From the IMG/VR virus record IMGVR_UViG_3300015199_000003, positions 1-57,410 of that record: DNA of 57,410 bases. The stretch is one strand, 5' to 3'. Positions within the stretch are counted from its first letter, which is position 1; each line of letters starts with the position of its first letter. The translations under genes and the position numbers were made by a program. Source of the DNA: a virus. This document shows, in pieces, positions 32,730 through 41,060 of this stretch. The notes under the pieces were generated by a model that saw only the letters and a program-made list of their open reading frames with translations, was not told the DNA's origin and did not search any database.

Positions 32730-34744
32730 TGGCAGACCCCCTACAGGATGTGTCTCCTGGCCAACCGCTCGAAATCCAAGCGGCTTCGGTCAATGCTTGG
32801 AATGCAATGGCCCGCCGTCGTGCCGACGATGGCGGCGCGCAGCGCATCAACGATCCCATAACCCCGTCGCTCGAAGTCATCATCCGCAACGACACCGGCT
32901 CAAACATGCCAGCGCGTTCGGTTCTGCGCATCACCAACTGGGTAGTCACTCCCGTAACCTTTCCCTTTGAGGTCGCAGCGCGGCCGACGTTCTCCGCCGA
33001 TACGCCGGACAACGCGACGAATCTGATCGTCATCCTGCGCGACGCGATACCCGCCGGCCAACTCGGTCGAGCGATTCTCAGCGGACACGCCGTCGTCGAT
33101 GTGAAGGTCAACAGCTCGGTCCATGTCTATGCGCGGCCGATCGCTGGCGACAACACAAAATTGGAGAGCGCAACTAGCGGATCAATCCGAGTCATCAACT
33201 GGGAAACGAGTGGGGCGACGCGACGGGCGAGTGTCTGCATCCAGGACTTGCTCGGGGCGACGACGCGCGAGATGGTTTCCTGCGTCATGCCGATCTACGC
33301 GAGCGGCGGCGGGATGACCGGCATCAAAGTTGAGAAAGTGCCAGTGACAGGGATCTTCGGCAAGGCGGTCTGCTACACCAATCCAACTGATTGTTGCCCC
33401 TGCACCGATGCCGATGCCCCGCCGACGATGCCCTTCAATCTCACGTCCAGTTGCAGCGACTTGAATGGGACGAATCTCACACTCACTTACAACGCCGGGA
33501 CGAATGAATGGTTCGGCTCGGCGGTGACGGCCGGCGGAAGATCCGTCGCGGTCCATGTCACGTGGGATTCAACGAACGGCTGGCTGGCCAAAGTCTACTA
33601 CGCCGGCGTGCTGGTCAATGTGCTCAAGGGCACGCCGAGTCAATGCGCGCCGCTCATCATCGCGTGGGCGACTGGCTACGATCCCTGTTTTTCCTGTAAT
33701 GGCGGCGCGACTGGCGGGTATACGCTGAGCAGCACTACCACCAACACGCCCAATGTTACCGTTTGCTGTCCCGGCTCATCCGTGGCCAATGTGCTCTGCC
33801 TAAAGACTTCGATTGTGTCGGGCGCTTGCGCGGACCTGGCCGGCTGGAAAGACAGGCTCACCAACTCGGGCAGTCAGTGGACGACGCCAACAACGCACGC
33901 CTACTGCGTTTCGCCCTTCCATGCCGCCTGTAATGTGCTGCCCGTTTCACCCAAAATTGTTTGTGATGGAGCGACGTTCAAACTCTACTTTGCGTATGCC
34001 GGTTATCTGGACTTCTTCGTCGCCGATCTGCCAACTCTTTGCGGCGGCGGAACTGTCACGGTTGACGTGCCGTTCGATTCGTCAGGTGCGACGTTCCCGC
34101 CCGGCGTTGATACGACCTGCTGCGTTGCCACGGTTCGATTCACGATCACCAACAATCCGCTCGACTGTAATCCGTGCTGCTCTGGCGTAGTAGTCCCGGC
34201 TACCGTCTGCCTCACCGATGGAACTGGCCACAAGGGCGATTTGACCGGAGGCGGACCTTGGAGCGGCACGATCAACTCGGTGGCCTATGTGTTGAGTTGC
34301 AACGCGGCCACGGGCAATTACCAACTCACTGCGAACGGCGGTGCGCCAAGCGTTGCCATCACGACGGTCTGTAGTCCGTTCGCTCTTACTTTTGCTGGCA
34401 GCGTCTCCGTCGCGACTGGTTCGTGTACGAAAATCGCTACAGGATGCTGCGGGAGCAGCATTCCACAGACGCTATATTTCACCGGCTCTGACGGCAGCAG
34501 CGGCTCAATCGAGTGGAACGGCACGGACTGGGAAGTGACGATTGGCGCAGTCATGTATCAGCTTGTTTGCGTATTCGCGGGCGGAGTCTATACGTGGCTT
34601 TGGAATATCTTTGAGAGCGGCGTTTTGAAGTGTAAGGACTCTCCACCCGATTCGTTCAATTGCGCGACGGCGCACTTCCAATTCACGAGCGCTGGCGGCT
34701 GCCCCGCACCCTACGGCGGAGTTGTTTACACAATCACCCCATGA
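32729..34744 (+). CDS. Cys-rich tail adhesin
   Basis: A 671-residue protein. The first 200 residues are a regular beta-rich part (EVIIRNDTGSNMPARSVLRI, then GRAILSGHAVVDVKVNSSVH), probably the tail-binding base. From about 215 the sequence has roughly 40 cysteines, many in CC or CxxCC clusters (NPTDCCPCTDAD, NPLDCNPCCSG), in a Thr/Gly/Ser-rich beta background with repeated units such as CLTDGTGHKGDL. The composition suggests disulfide-knotted surface modules for host recognition in an oxidising environment. Confidence 0.7.
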   Translation: MADPLQDVSPGQPLEIQAASVNAWNAMARRRADDGGAQRINDPITPSLEVIIRNDTGSNMPARSVLRITNWVVTPVTFPFEVAARPTFSADTPDNATNLIVILRDAIPAGQLGRAILSGHAVVDVKVNSSVHVYARPIAGDNTKLESATSGSIRVINWETSGATRRASVCIQDLLGATTREMVSCVMPIYASGGGMTGIKVEKVPVTGIFGKAVCYTNPTDCCPCTDADAPPTMPFNLTSSCSDLNGTNLTLTYNAGTNEWFGSAVTAGGRSVAVHVTWDSTNGWLAKVYYAGVLVNVLKGTPSQCAPLIIAWATGYDPCFSCNGGATGGYTLSSTTTNTPNVTVCCPGSSVANVLCLKTSIVSGACADLAGWKDRLTNSGSQWTTPTTHAYCVSPFHAACNVLPVSPKIVCDGATFKLYFAYAGYLDFFVADLPTLCGGGTVTVDVPFDSSGATFPPGVDTTCCVATVRFTITNNPLDCNPCCSGVVVPATVCLTDGTGHKGDLTGGGPWSGTINSVAYVLSCNAATGNYQLTANGGAPSVAITTVCSPFALTFAGSVSVATGSCTKIATGCCGSSIPQTLYFTGSDGSSGSIEWNGTDWEVTIGAVMYQLVCVFAGGVYTWLWNIFESGVLKCKDSPPDSFNCATAHFQFTSAGGCPAPYGGVVYTITP

Positions 34745-35904
34745 TTCACCCCTGCACAAATGCCGGCCACGAGCCGCGCACACAGCCGGCGACATGTCAC
34801 TGGTGCGCCAAGGATCTGACCGGCGGCGCGCATCATCGCAACCTGAACCACGGCGGGGACGTTGATCCGACGTGTGCAGTCTGCCGACGTGGTGAACTCG
34901 GCCAGCAAGCCGCGCCGCCGGAAGCTGTGTGCGGCCATCGCGGCGACCTGACCGGCGACGTGGTGGAGTGCCCGACGTGTTCGGGAACGGTCAGGCTCAA
35001 GCTACGTGCTTGCACGATCCACGGGACTTGCACCGAGGCCAAGCCGGTCACCGGGCATGGATGCTGCCAAGGCTGCCCGGATCGCAAAGCCGCCGAAATC
35101 CCCCCTACGCAAGTCCAGCCCGAACCGAGATCGGCCGTAAGAAGCGATCCTGGCGCGTCAGTTGGCGTCGTCATTGGCAGCTACAAGTGGCCGGCGCTCA
35201 TCGACCTGCAAATTCGACTGATCCGCGAAACGTGCGGGCCGGTGCCGATCCTGGTGAGTGACGACTGCTCGCCGGGCTTCCCGGATTCGGACCGCTATGC
35301 GCGACTGACGGCAATCTGCGGGTCTCATCCAGACGTGATGCTTTGGCCAAACGCGGAGCGGATCGGCCACACTGGCGGCGACATCGCTGCTTATTGGAAG
35401 GGCGTCGTCTGGGGCGCTTCGCGCGGGCTCTCGGTTGTTGCCAAACTCTCACAGCGATTTTTCGTAACGCGTCCGCGATGGCTTCAGGAAGGCGCCGACG
35501 ACTTGCTGGCCAGTGGACTCCCTCTCGCAACTCAACGTTGCCGAGGCGTGGAGAACTTCGACTTGAGAACTGAGGCCGCTCTGTTCAACGTCGATCACTG
35601 GAACGGGCCTGACGTGCTCGAAAGGATCAAACCGCGTCGCTACTGGAACGATTCACCCAAGGGGCTAAGCGCTGAGACGGTCATCTATCGAGTGCTCCAG
35701 GATCTTCGTGGCGGAATCTTCTGGCCGTGGAGCTTGTTCGGGGAAGAGCGATACGCGCAGAATCCCGGCGTGCTCTGGCACACGGGCGCAAGCGTGGAAG
35801 CGTATCGAGACTTGGCGACTCGGCATGGCGTCGAACTGGACGACGGCTTCCACGTCTCGGGCTGGCAGGGTGAACTTGCAGCGGGGACATACCTGCATGG
35901 ATAG
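34741..35904 (+). CDS. Zinc-ribbon / GT-A glycosyltransferase-like protein
   Basis: A 387-residue protein overlapping the adhesin stop by ATGA. Residues 1-125 hold several Cys pairs (CHWCAKDL, CAVCRRG, CPTCSG, GCCQGCPDR), probably two zinc knuckles. From about 140 it looks like a GT-A fold: VGVVIGSYKWPALIDLQIRL with ILVSDDCSPG for the nucleotide-sugar site. No clear DxD follows. It may modify the adhesin encoded just upstream or host surface glycans. Confidence 0.62.
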   Translation: MIHPCTNAGHEPRTQPATCHWCAKDLTGGAHHRNLNHGGDVDPTCAVCRRGELGQQAAPPEAVCGHRGDLTGDVVECPTCSGTVRLKLRACTIHGTCTEAKPVTGHGCCQGCPDRKAAEIPPTQVQPEPRSAVRSDPGASVGVVIGSYKWPALIDLQIRLIRETCGPVPILVSDDCSPGFPDSDRYARLTAICGSHPDVMLWPNAERIGHTGGDIAAYWKGVVWGASRGLSVVAKLSQRFFVTRPRWLQEGADDLLASGLPLATQRCRGVENFDLRTEAALFNVDHWNGPDVLERIKPRRYWNDSPKGLSAETVIYRVLQDLRGGIFWPWSLFGEERYAQNPGVLWHTGASVEAYRDLATRHGVELDDGFHVSGWQGELAAGTYLHG

Positions 35905-36484
35905 GCCGACCATTAGCCTGATAATCCCGACAATCTCCCGAGCGACGCTCGCGCGCTGCCTTGTCTCCGTTCGCCAGCAGCAATGGCAGGCCGGTGATGA
36001 GGTTTTTTTGGTTGGCGACGGCGCGCAGCCCATTGCACGGGCGCTATGGGAGCAATTCGGTTTGCCCGGCCGATACCTGGAAGTGCCTGGACCGTCGAAC
36101 GATTGGGGGCACTCCGTTCGCAATGCCGTGATGCCGCAAGCCAAGGCGGACTACATCGCTGGCCTGGACGATGACGATGAATGGGTGCCCGGTGCGCTGG
36201 CGACGATTCGCGCGACCATCGCCGAGAATCCCGATCGGCCGCATATGTTTCGAATGCGCGGTGCGCCGTGTCATGGGACTGCTTGGAAGACGCGCGAGAT
36301 TGCCGAGAAGAATGTCGGTACGCCAATGTTCGTTGTTCCTGCCGCTGGTCAACGCTGGGCGCAGTACACACCCAGACACGGCGGCGACTTCAATTTCATC
36401 CACAACACGGCCGCGCTCTGGCCGGCCGATGCGCTGGTCTGGCGAGAGGAAGTCATTGCGCTGATCCGACCGACGGAGAAGTGA
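35897..36484 (+). CDS. GT2-family glycosyltransferase
   Basis: A 195-residue protein, the usual short single-domain form. MDRPTISLIIPTISRATLAR at the start, then EVFLVGDGAQP and ADYIAGLDDDDEWVPGALAT, where DDDDEW provides the DXD-type metal and sugar-nucleotide site. It overlaps the preceding gene by eight bases. It likely transfers a sugar to a virion or envelope acceptor together with its neighbours. Confidence 0.85.
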   Translation: MDRPTISLIIPTISRATLARCLVSVRQQQWQAGDEVFLVGDGAQPIARALWEQFGLPGRYLEVPGPSNDWGHSVRNAVMPQAKADYIAGLDDDDEWVPGALATIRATIAENPDRPHMFRMRGAPCHGTAWKTREIAEKNVGTPMFVVPAAGQRWAQYTPRHGGDFNFIHNTAALWPADALVWREEVIALIRPTEK

Positions 36485-36966
36485 TGCACGCCAATTGTCT
36501 CCGAATAGCGCAAGGGTTCGCCGATCTTTACGGAGATGAGTTCCGCGGCGGGCGCATCCTGGAAGTTGGCAGTTACTACATCAACGGTTCGGCCCGTGAG
36601 ATATTCGAGCCTCTTGCGATTGAGTATGTCGGTATCGACCTTCAGCCGGGGCCGGGCGTTGACTATGTCTTCGATGCTGAGAAGCCGTTGCCGACGCCGG
36701 GCCTGTTTGATGCGGCGATTTGCCTCAACACATTAGAGCACTCACGCCGGCCTTGGCGAGTCGTTCTCTCGATCGCGGAAGCGTTGCGACCTGGCGGGCT
36801 TGTGCTGATCGTCGCGCCATGGCAATGGGCAGAACATCGCTGGCCAATCGACTGCTGGCGCATCCTTCCCGATGGAATGCGTGTGCTGTTCGAAGATGCT
36901 GGCATGGAAGTGCTTATTGCCTGCACCGACGAGAACGATTGCATCGGAGTTGGACGACAAGGTTGA
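36484..36966 (+). CDS. SAM-dependent class I methyltransferase
   Basis: A 160-residue Rossmann-type methyltransferase. Motif I is GGRILEVGSYYINGSAREIF (about 23-42), then YVGIDLQPG, FDAAICLNTLEHSRRP and EALRPGGLVLIVAPWQW, a full set of class I motifs with the HS pattern of Methyltransf_11. Because it follows two glycosyltransferases, it probably methylates a sugar in the same decoration pathway. A perfect hairpin follows. Confidence 0.85.
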   Translation: MHANCLRIAQGFADLYGDEFRGGRILEVGSYYINGSAREIFEPLAIEYVGIDLQPGPGVDYVFDAEKPLPTPGLFDAAICLNTLEHSRRPWRVVLSIAEALRPGGLVLIVAPWQWAEHRWPIDCWRILPDGMRVLFEDAGMEVLIACTDENDCIGVGRQG

Positions 36967-36980
36967 TCCTTCACTTCCCC

Positions 36981-37008
36981 GAGCCGGGCGAACGAAGCCG
37001 CCCGGCTC
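36981..37008 (+). terminator. Hairpin after the methyltransferase gene
   Basis: GAGCCGGGCG-AACGAAGC-CGCCCGGCTC is a perfect 10-pair stem with no T-tract, probably closing the adhesin and sugar-modification operon. Confidence 0.6.
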
Positions 37009-37028
37009 CATCTCTCGCCCTCAAAAGC

Positions 37029-37043
37029 TACTACGCCGTAGTA
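37029..37043. promoter_or_regulatory. Palindrome TACTACG-C-CGTAGTA (site 2)
   Basis: The same 15-base palindrome as at 19384-19398, again preceded by AAAG and a C. Here it lies between the hairpin at 36981 and the membrane-protein gene at 37111, where an operator would be expected. A TTGACA (37064-37069) follows, but no good -10 lies at the right distance. Confidence 0.5.
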
Positions 37044-37110
37044 ATCGGACCCATCCAAGGCGCTTTGACAATTCCCAACTCGCGGCCGGTGGGTTAAAAG
37101 TGCAAGCGTT

Positions 37111-37314
37111 ATGGAGCCAATCGCACTAGCACTGATCGTCGGTTTTGTCGCGTTGCTTCTCGGCGCGACTGTCGGCTGGCGCGTTTGCAATTTGCGCTGG
37201 GTCGATGCGGCGAAAACGGGCAATTCCGTTCGGGTCGGACGGGAAACGTACTTCGCTCTGCGCGACGACGCTCGATACGAACCGACCGATATGAACCATC
37301 TTTCTGCAGAATGA
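37111..37314 (+). CDS. Small membrane protein
   Basis: A 67-residue protein: residues 3-25 (IALALIVGFVALLLGATVGW) form one transmembrane helix, followed by a short polar domain (DAAKTGNSVRVGRETYFALR). It is encoded ten bases before the metzincin gene, so the two may act together at the membrane. Confidence 0.72.
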   Translation: MEPIALALIVGFVALLLGATVGWRVCNLRWVDAAKTGNSVRVGRETYFALRDDARYEPTDMNHLSAE

Positions 37315-37323
37315 AAGCGCAAC

Positions 37324-38298
37324 ATGGAAAACAGATTCATCGCATGCATCGAAAAGCGGCTGCCGGCCAACCTGCTCGTTGCGGCGGCGGCAACGGCGGT
37401 CAAGCAGAACCCGACCAACCACCCGATTCTGGGCGGTCTATTGAAGCTGCTCGGTGGCCTGCTGCTGAACAAGCTCGGCGTTTCCGACCCGTCCAAAGCG
37501 AGCGACGTGATACCGGTTCTGACCCCGGAAGATCTGGCGCTGCTCACGACGAAGTATTGGGGGGCCAAGGGCGTTACGCTTACCGTCGGTTTCCCGTTTG
37601 ACAGCACGCCAAGCGACCTGCAAAGCCGCATCCTGCTGCACATGAACGCGTGGGGTGATTTTGCCAATGTCAAGTTTGCGCTCACCAACACCGACCCGCA
37701 AGTCCGCATCACGCGCGCTGGCGATGGCTATTGGTCCTACCTCGGGACCGACATTCTCCACATCCCGGCCAATGAGCCGACGATGACGCTGCAAGACTTC
37801 ACGATGAGCACGCCGGAGAGCGAGTTCCATCGCGTCGTTCGTCATGAGACCGGCCATACGCTCGGTTTCGCTCACGAGCACATGCGCAAGGAGATCGTCA
37901 GCCGTCTCGACCCGACCAAGACGATGATTTATTTCATGCAGACGCAGGGCTGGAGCCCGACCGAGATTCAGCAACAAGTGCTAACTCCACTTGATGAATC
38001 GACGCTGAAGGGGACCGCGCACGCCGATCAAGATTCGATCATGGCCTACCAGCTTCCCGGCAGCATCACCACGGATGGACAGCCGATTCGCGGCGGCCTC
38101 GACATCGACGACATGGACAAGGCTTTCGCGGCAACGTTGTATCCACTCGCCGTCGCGCCGATTGTTGTCCCGAATCCGCCTCCGGTCGTCAATCCGCCGA
38201 CGCCGGCAGTGACGGGCAAGATCCGCGTTACCGTGCTCGCCAATGCGGATGGATCGTTCGCGGCCGTGGAGAGCATCGCGCCCGTCGCGGACTCCTGA
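37324..38298 (+). CDS. Metzincin zinc protease (astacin/M12A-like)
   Basis: A 324-residue protein. HETGHTLGFAHEH at about 174-186 is the extended metzincin site HExxHxxGxxHE, and SIMAYQ near 238 is the Met-turn. The N-terminal 55 residues are hydrophobic (LLVAAAATAVK, ILGGLLKLLGGLLLNKL) and may be a membrane or pro-region. The C-terminal Pro-rich tail follows residue 270. No classical signal peptide is evident. Planctomycetes have thin or unusual walls with much surface protein, so a protease could serve entry or release in place of a peptidoglycan lysin; that is inference. Confidence 0.85.
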   Translation: MENRFIACIEKRLPANLLVAAAATAVKQNPTNHPILGGLLKLLGGLLLNKLGVSDPSKASDVIPVLTPEDLALLTTKYWGAKGVTLTVGFPFDSTPSDLQSRILLHMNAWGDFANVKFALTNTDPQVRITRAGDGYWSYLGTDILHIPANEPTMTLQDFTMSTPESEFHRVVRHETGHTLGFAHEHMRKEIVSRLDPTKTMIYFMQTQGWSPTEIQQQVLTPLDESTLKGTAHADQDSIMAYQLPGSITTDGQPIRGGLDIDDMDKAFAATLYPLAVAPIVVPNPPPVVNPPTPAVTGKIRVTVLANADGSFAAVESIAPVADS

Positions 38299-38364
38299 AG
38301 AGATCTGTACGAACCGGCGTTTGGTCTGCCTCGCTCTCCGAAGTGGCCAAAGTTTCTTGACGGA

Positions 38365-38643
38365 TTGATCGCCGCGCATCCCTATTGCTCGGTCTGCGGA
38401 ATCACGGAAGAGGATGCACAAAAGAAGGGCGGGTTCCTGACTGGGCATCATCGCGAAAGCTTTCATGAACATCCCGAATTGGAGTTAGAACCCGACAACA
38501 TCGAAATCATTTGCGAGACACGTGGCCTTCGGGACTGCCATTTCCTCTGGGGCCACCTGGGAATCAGTTGGGCGGTCAACAATCCGCACGTTCGCGAAAT
38601 GGCGGCGGCGATGCTCAAGGAAGTGATGAGGGCCGACAAGTGA
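38365..38643 (+). CDS. HNH-like zinc protein; true start unclear
   Basis: From the TTG at 38365 a 92-residue product shows CSVCG near 8, a GHHRESFHEHPELELEPDNI block with the HH pair, and IICETRGLRDCHFLWGHLG with two further Cys: an HNH fold. The conserved-looking family N-terminus (LYEPAFGLPRSPKWPKFLDG) lies upstream in the same frame and begins right after the metzincin TGA without any ATG, GTG or TTG. Either a rare CTG (38305) starts it, the metzincin stop is read through, or the start has been lost. Confidence 0.6.
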   Translation: MIAAHPYCSVCGITEEDAQKKGGFLTGHHRESFHEHPELELEPDNIEIICETRGLRDCHFLWGHLGISWAVNNPHVREMAAAMLKEVMRADK

Positions 38644-38681
38644 ACAACAAGCAATACCAGAGCCTATTCGGAGGAAAGCTC

Positions 38682-38990
38682 ATGTGGAGCCCGTTGGCGA
38701 CGTCCATCCTGATTGGCGGTCTGTTCGTGGCGCTGATCGCCTTCGACGTGGTCCTTGCGATCTGTTGGGGCAATGAGGCAACGCTTTCGCGCTCGATGCT
38801 GCGGATCGGCAAGGCGTGGCCAATCGTGATCGTGGCGTGGGGCGGATTGTCCGCTCACTTCTTCCTGCCCAAGAACGATGTCTGGGGCGGCTGGTGGAAT
38901 GAAACCAAGCCGCTCGTCGCCCTGATTATCGGGTTCGTCGCCTTTCGGCTTTTCTGGGCTCAGACGATCGCCAACGTCGCGGCGAAATGA
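38682..38990 (+). CDS. Three-helix membrane protein, holin candidate
   Basis: A 102-residue protein. The ATG at 38682 follows a strong CGGAGGAAAGC ribosome site. Segments at about 6-29, 43-62 and 80-98 are hydrophobic, a typical size and layout for a class I holin, with a short polar loop (PKNDVWGGWWNE). It lies 400 bases after the metzincin gene. The holin role rests on size, topology and place only. Confidence 0.65.
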   Translation: MWSPLATSILIGGLFVALIAFDVVLAICWGNEATLSRSMLRIGKAWPIVIVAWGGLSAHFFLPKNDVWGGWWNETKPLVALIIGFVAFRLFWAQTIANVAAK

Positions 38991-39027
38991 AGACGACGTT
39001 TGGACAGGCAAGAGAGGCCGTGAAGTG

Positions 39028-39297
39028 ATGAAATGTTTCAAGTTGTTTTTCGGACCGGATTACGTCGGCTGGTTCGATTCGCAAAAGCGAGCGGAAGAAG
39101 CCATTCCGCGACTTCGGGAGCAATTGGTCAAAGATGGAGTGATTCGGTTTGTCAGTCATACCGACGCGAACAGCGGAAGAGTGTATGAAGTGTTTGCTGA
39201 GAAGCCGCCATACGACTTGACAATCGAAATGGTGGAAATGACCGAAGCCGAGTACATGGCGATTCCCGCGACAAATGGATGGGTGTCAGGCTGGTGA
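39028..39297 (+). CDS. Hypothetical small acidic protein
   Basis: An 89-residue protein (GTG at 39025 one codon earlier is possible). MKCFKLFFGPDYVGWFDSQK and RFVSHTDANSGRVYEVFAEK look like a compact alpha/beta fold. No family is recognised. It ends in overlap with the start of the haem-protein gene, suggesting coupled translation. Confidence 0.6.
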   Translation: MKCFKLFFGPDYVGWFDSQKRAEEAIPRLREQLVKDGVIRFVSHTDANSGRVYEVFAEKPPYDLTIEMVEMTEAEYMAIPATNGWVSGW

Positions 39298-41060
39298 TCG
39301 AACTGCTTCTCCTAATCCTGATCGCACTCCAATTCTGGGGCAACCTCCAGAACCGGAAGATCCTGCGCAAACTGCCGCTGCTGTTCGTGCCGTTCCTGCC
39401 GGCTGCCGCGAGTGCCCAGCCGAAGGAAGTCGTCGGCCCTCAGCCGAAGGTCGAACTCAAGCGGCTCTGGACGCCAGCAGACGCTCAGGCCGCGGCGCTG
39501 GCGGACTTGATGACGCTGCCGGTGGAGCAGCGGCTGCTTACGCGCTACATCTGGATTCAGACTCCGGACCCGGAAGCGGTCAAGAGCGTATCGGCTACGC
39601 TCAATCGAATCAGCCGATCCTCGATCATCTTCCGGCCCGTGCCGTTGGCCGACAATCGCCTGGTGCGCTTCAGTCTCGCGCAACTCAGCTTCGACATCGA
39701 CAAGGACCTGGCCGAGATCGTCTCGACATGGGAAGCCTTGCGGTTCGATCCAAAGTTTAATCTGCTGCTGACGCCCGACACGCTCAAAGTCGTGCTGGGC
39801 CTGCCCGTCACTCAGCAGCCGGTGGCGACGGTGCGGAACGGCAACACGTTCGAACCGATGGCGCTGGGCAATCTGTCCGCGCAAGACGTGGTTCGCGTCG
39901 TCGCGGGGCACTTGGACGCCAAGACGGCTTTCAGCCTGCAACTGGCCACGCTGTCGGCCGCTCCGATTGTGACCAAGGAATATCTCGAGTTCCGGGCGCT
40001 CTCTTCGATCAAGGACAAGGGGCCGTTCGCGACGATCTTCGGGGGCTTGTATTATGAGTTCCGCGGCATCGGGAAGGCTGCCAAGAAGGGACAAACTGAT
40101 CTTGATGCTCTTCTCGATAGCGTGGGGGCCACTGGTAAGCGCGTCGCTGAACAACGGGTCGGAATGTTCCGCTCGGGAATTACTGGCAAACCAAGAGCCG
40201 TGGATTTTCTACCCGCGACGAACCTCCGCGTCGGGGACGGGCAAGCCTTCATCCTTGTGACCGACGATGTGAAGGATGAATCGATCGATGCGACCCAGCA
40301 CGCGATGCAGACCTTGAGGAAGCAGAGTTTCAAACCGGATGGGCATGAGGTTATCTTTTCCGCCAACAACGGACTGCAAGCCTATGCGCTCTTCAATGGC
40401 GACGGGGGCTTGGTGGATGAAGTTCCGCCAGACATCGCGGCCGATACGACGATTCCCGCCCAGTTTCCGAAGCGCCTGCAATCTGCGTCAAGTTGCATTC
40501 GTTGTCATGAGGCCGAGGGATCGGATGGCCTTAAAAACGTCAGCAACGACGTACAGACACTGCTCGAACGCGGCCTCGATGTGTTCGGTGATGTTAGCGA
40601 TCTTAACCGGCCGATTTTCCGAACCGTTCAAGAGTTAGGGTCTCAATACAAAGGCCGGCCCGACAAGTTCATCAAGCAGGCCCGTTTCCAGTTCCAATCG
40701 GCGATGCTCGATGCGACGGGGCCTTGGGAAAAGACCAAGCCGACCGACATCGTGAAAGTGACGGCCGCGCGGCTGGAAAAGGACACCAGCGCATATTGGT
40801 ACGGTCAGGTCGATGCGCCGACGGCGCTGCGCGAACTGGGATTCGTCGCCGTTCCAAAAACCGAGGCCGGGCCGTTCCTGCGTCGGTTGCTTCGACCCGA
40901 TGCCGATGCGCGAGCCTTTGGAATTCAGCCCGAAGACGTGCGCCTCGGGGCCCTGCTGATGGACCTGCCGATCTCTCGCGTGGAGTGGAGCTTGGTATTC
41001 GCCTATGCCCAGAGTCGGGCGAACAAACAACTACTTTTGATGAAGGACAACAAACCATGA
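39294..41060 (+). CDS. Exported protein with a CXXCH haem-binding motif (588 aa)
   Basis: A 588-residue protein from a GTG overlapping the previous stop (an ATG five codons earlier is possible). The N-terminus has a hydrophobic stretch (2-17), a basic patch (RKILRK) and a second hydrophobic part ending in PAAASAQ, a plausible signal peptide. SCIRCHEAEG near 401-405 is a c-type haem site. The first 350 residues, with VIFSANNGLQAYALFNGDGG, look like a beta-rich domain of unknown type. It overlaps the second haem gene by ATGA, so both form one unit. Haem attachment would need the host cytochrome c maturation system. Confidence 0.7.
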   Translation: MIELLLLILIALQFWGNLQNRKILRKLPLLFVPFLPAAASAQPKEVVGPQPKVELKRLWTPADAQAAALADLMTLPVEQRLLTRYIWIQTPDPEAVKSVSATLNRISRSSIIFRPVPLADNRLVRFSLAQLSFDIDKDLAEIVSTWEALRFDPKFNLLLTPDTLKVVLGLPVTQQPVATVRNGNTFEPMALGNLSAQDVVRVVAGHLDAKTAFSLQLATLSAAPIVTKEYLEFRALSSIKDKGPFATIFGGLYYEFRGIGKAAKKGQTDLDALLDSVGATGKRVAEQRVGMFRSGITGKPRAVDFLPATNLRVGDGQAFILVTDDVKDESIDATQHAMQTLRKQSFKPDGHEVIFSANNGLQAYALFNGDGGLVDEVPPDIAADTTIPAQFPKRLQSASSCIRCHEAEGSDGLKNVSNDVQTLLERGLDVFGDVSDLNRPIFRTVQELGSQYKGRPDKFIKQARFQFQSAMLDATGPWEKTKPTDIVKVTAARLEKDTSAYWYGQVDAPTALRELGFVAVPKTEAGPFLRRLLRPDADARAFGIQPEDVRLGALLMDLPISRVEWSLVFAYAQSRANKQLLLMKDNKP

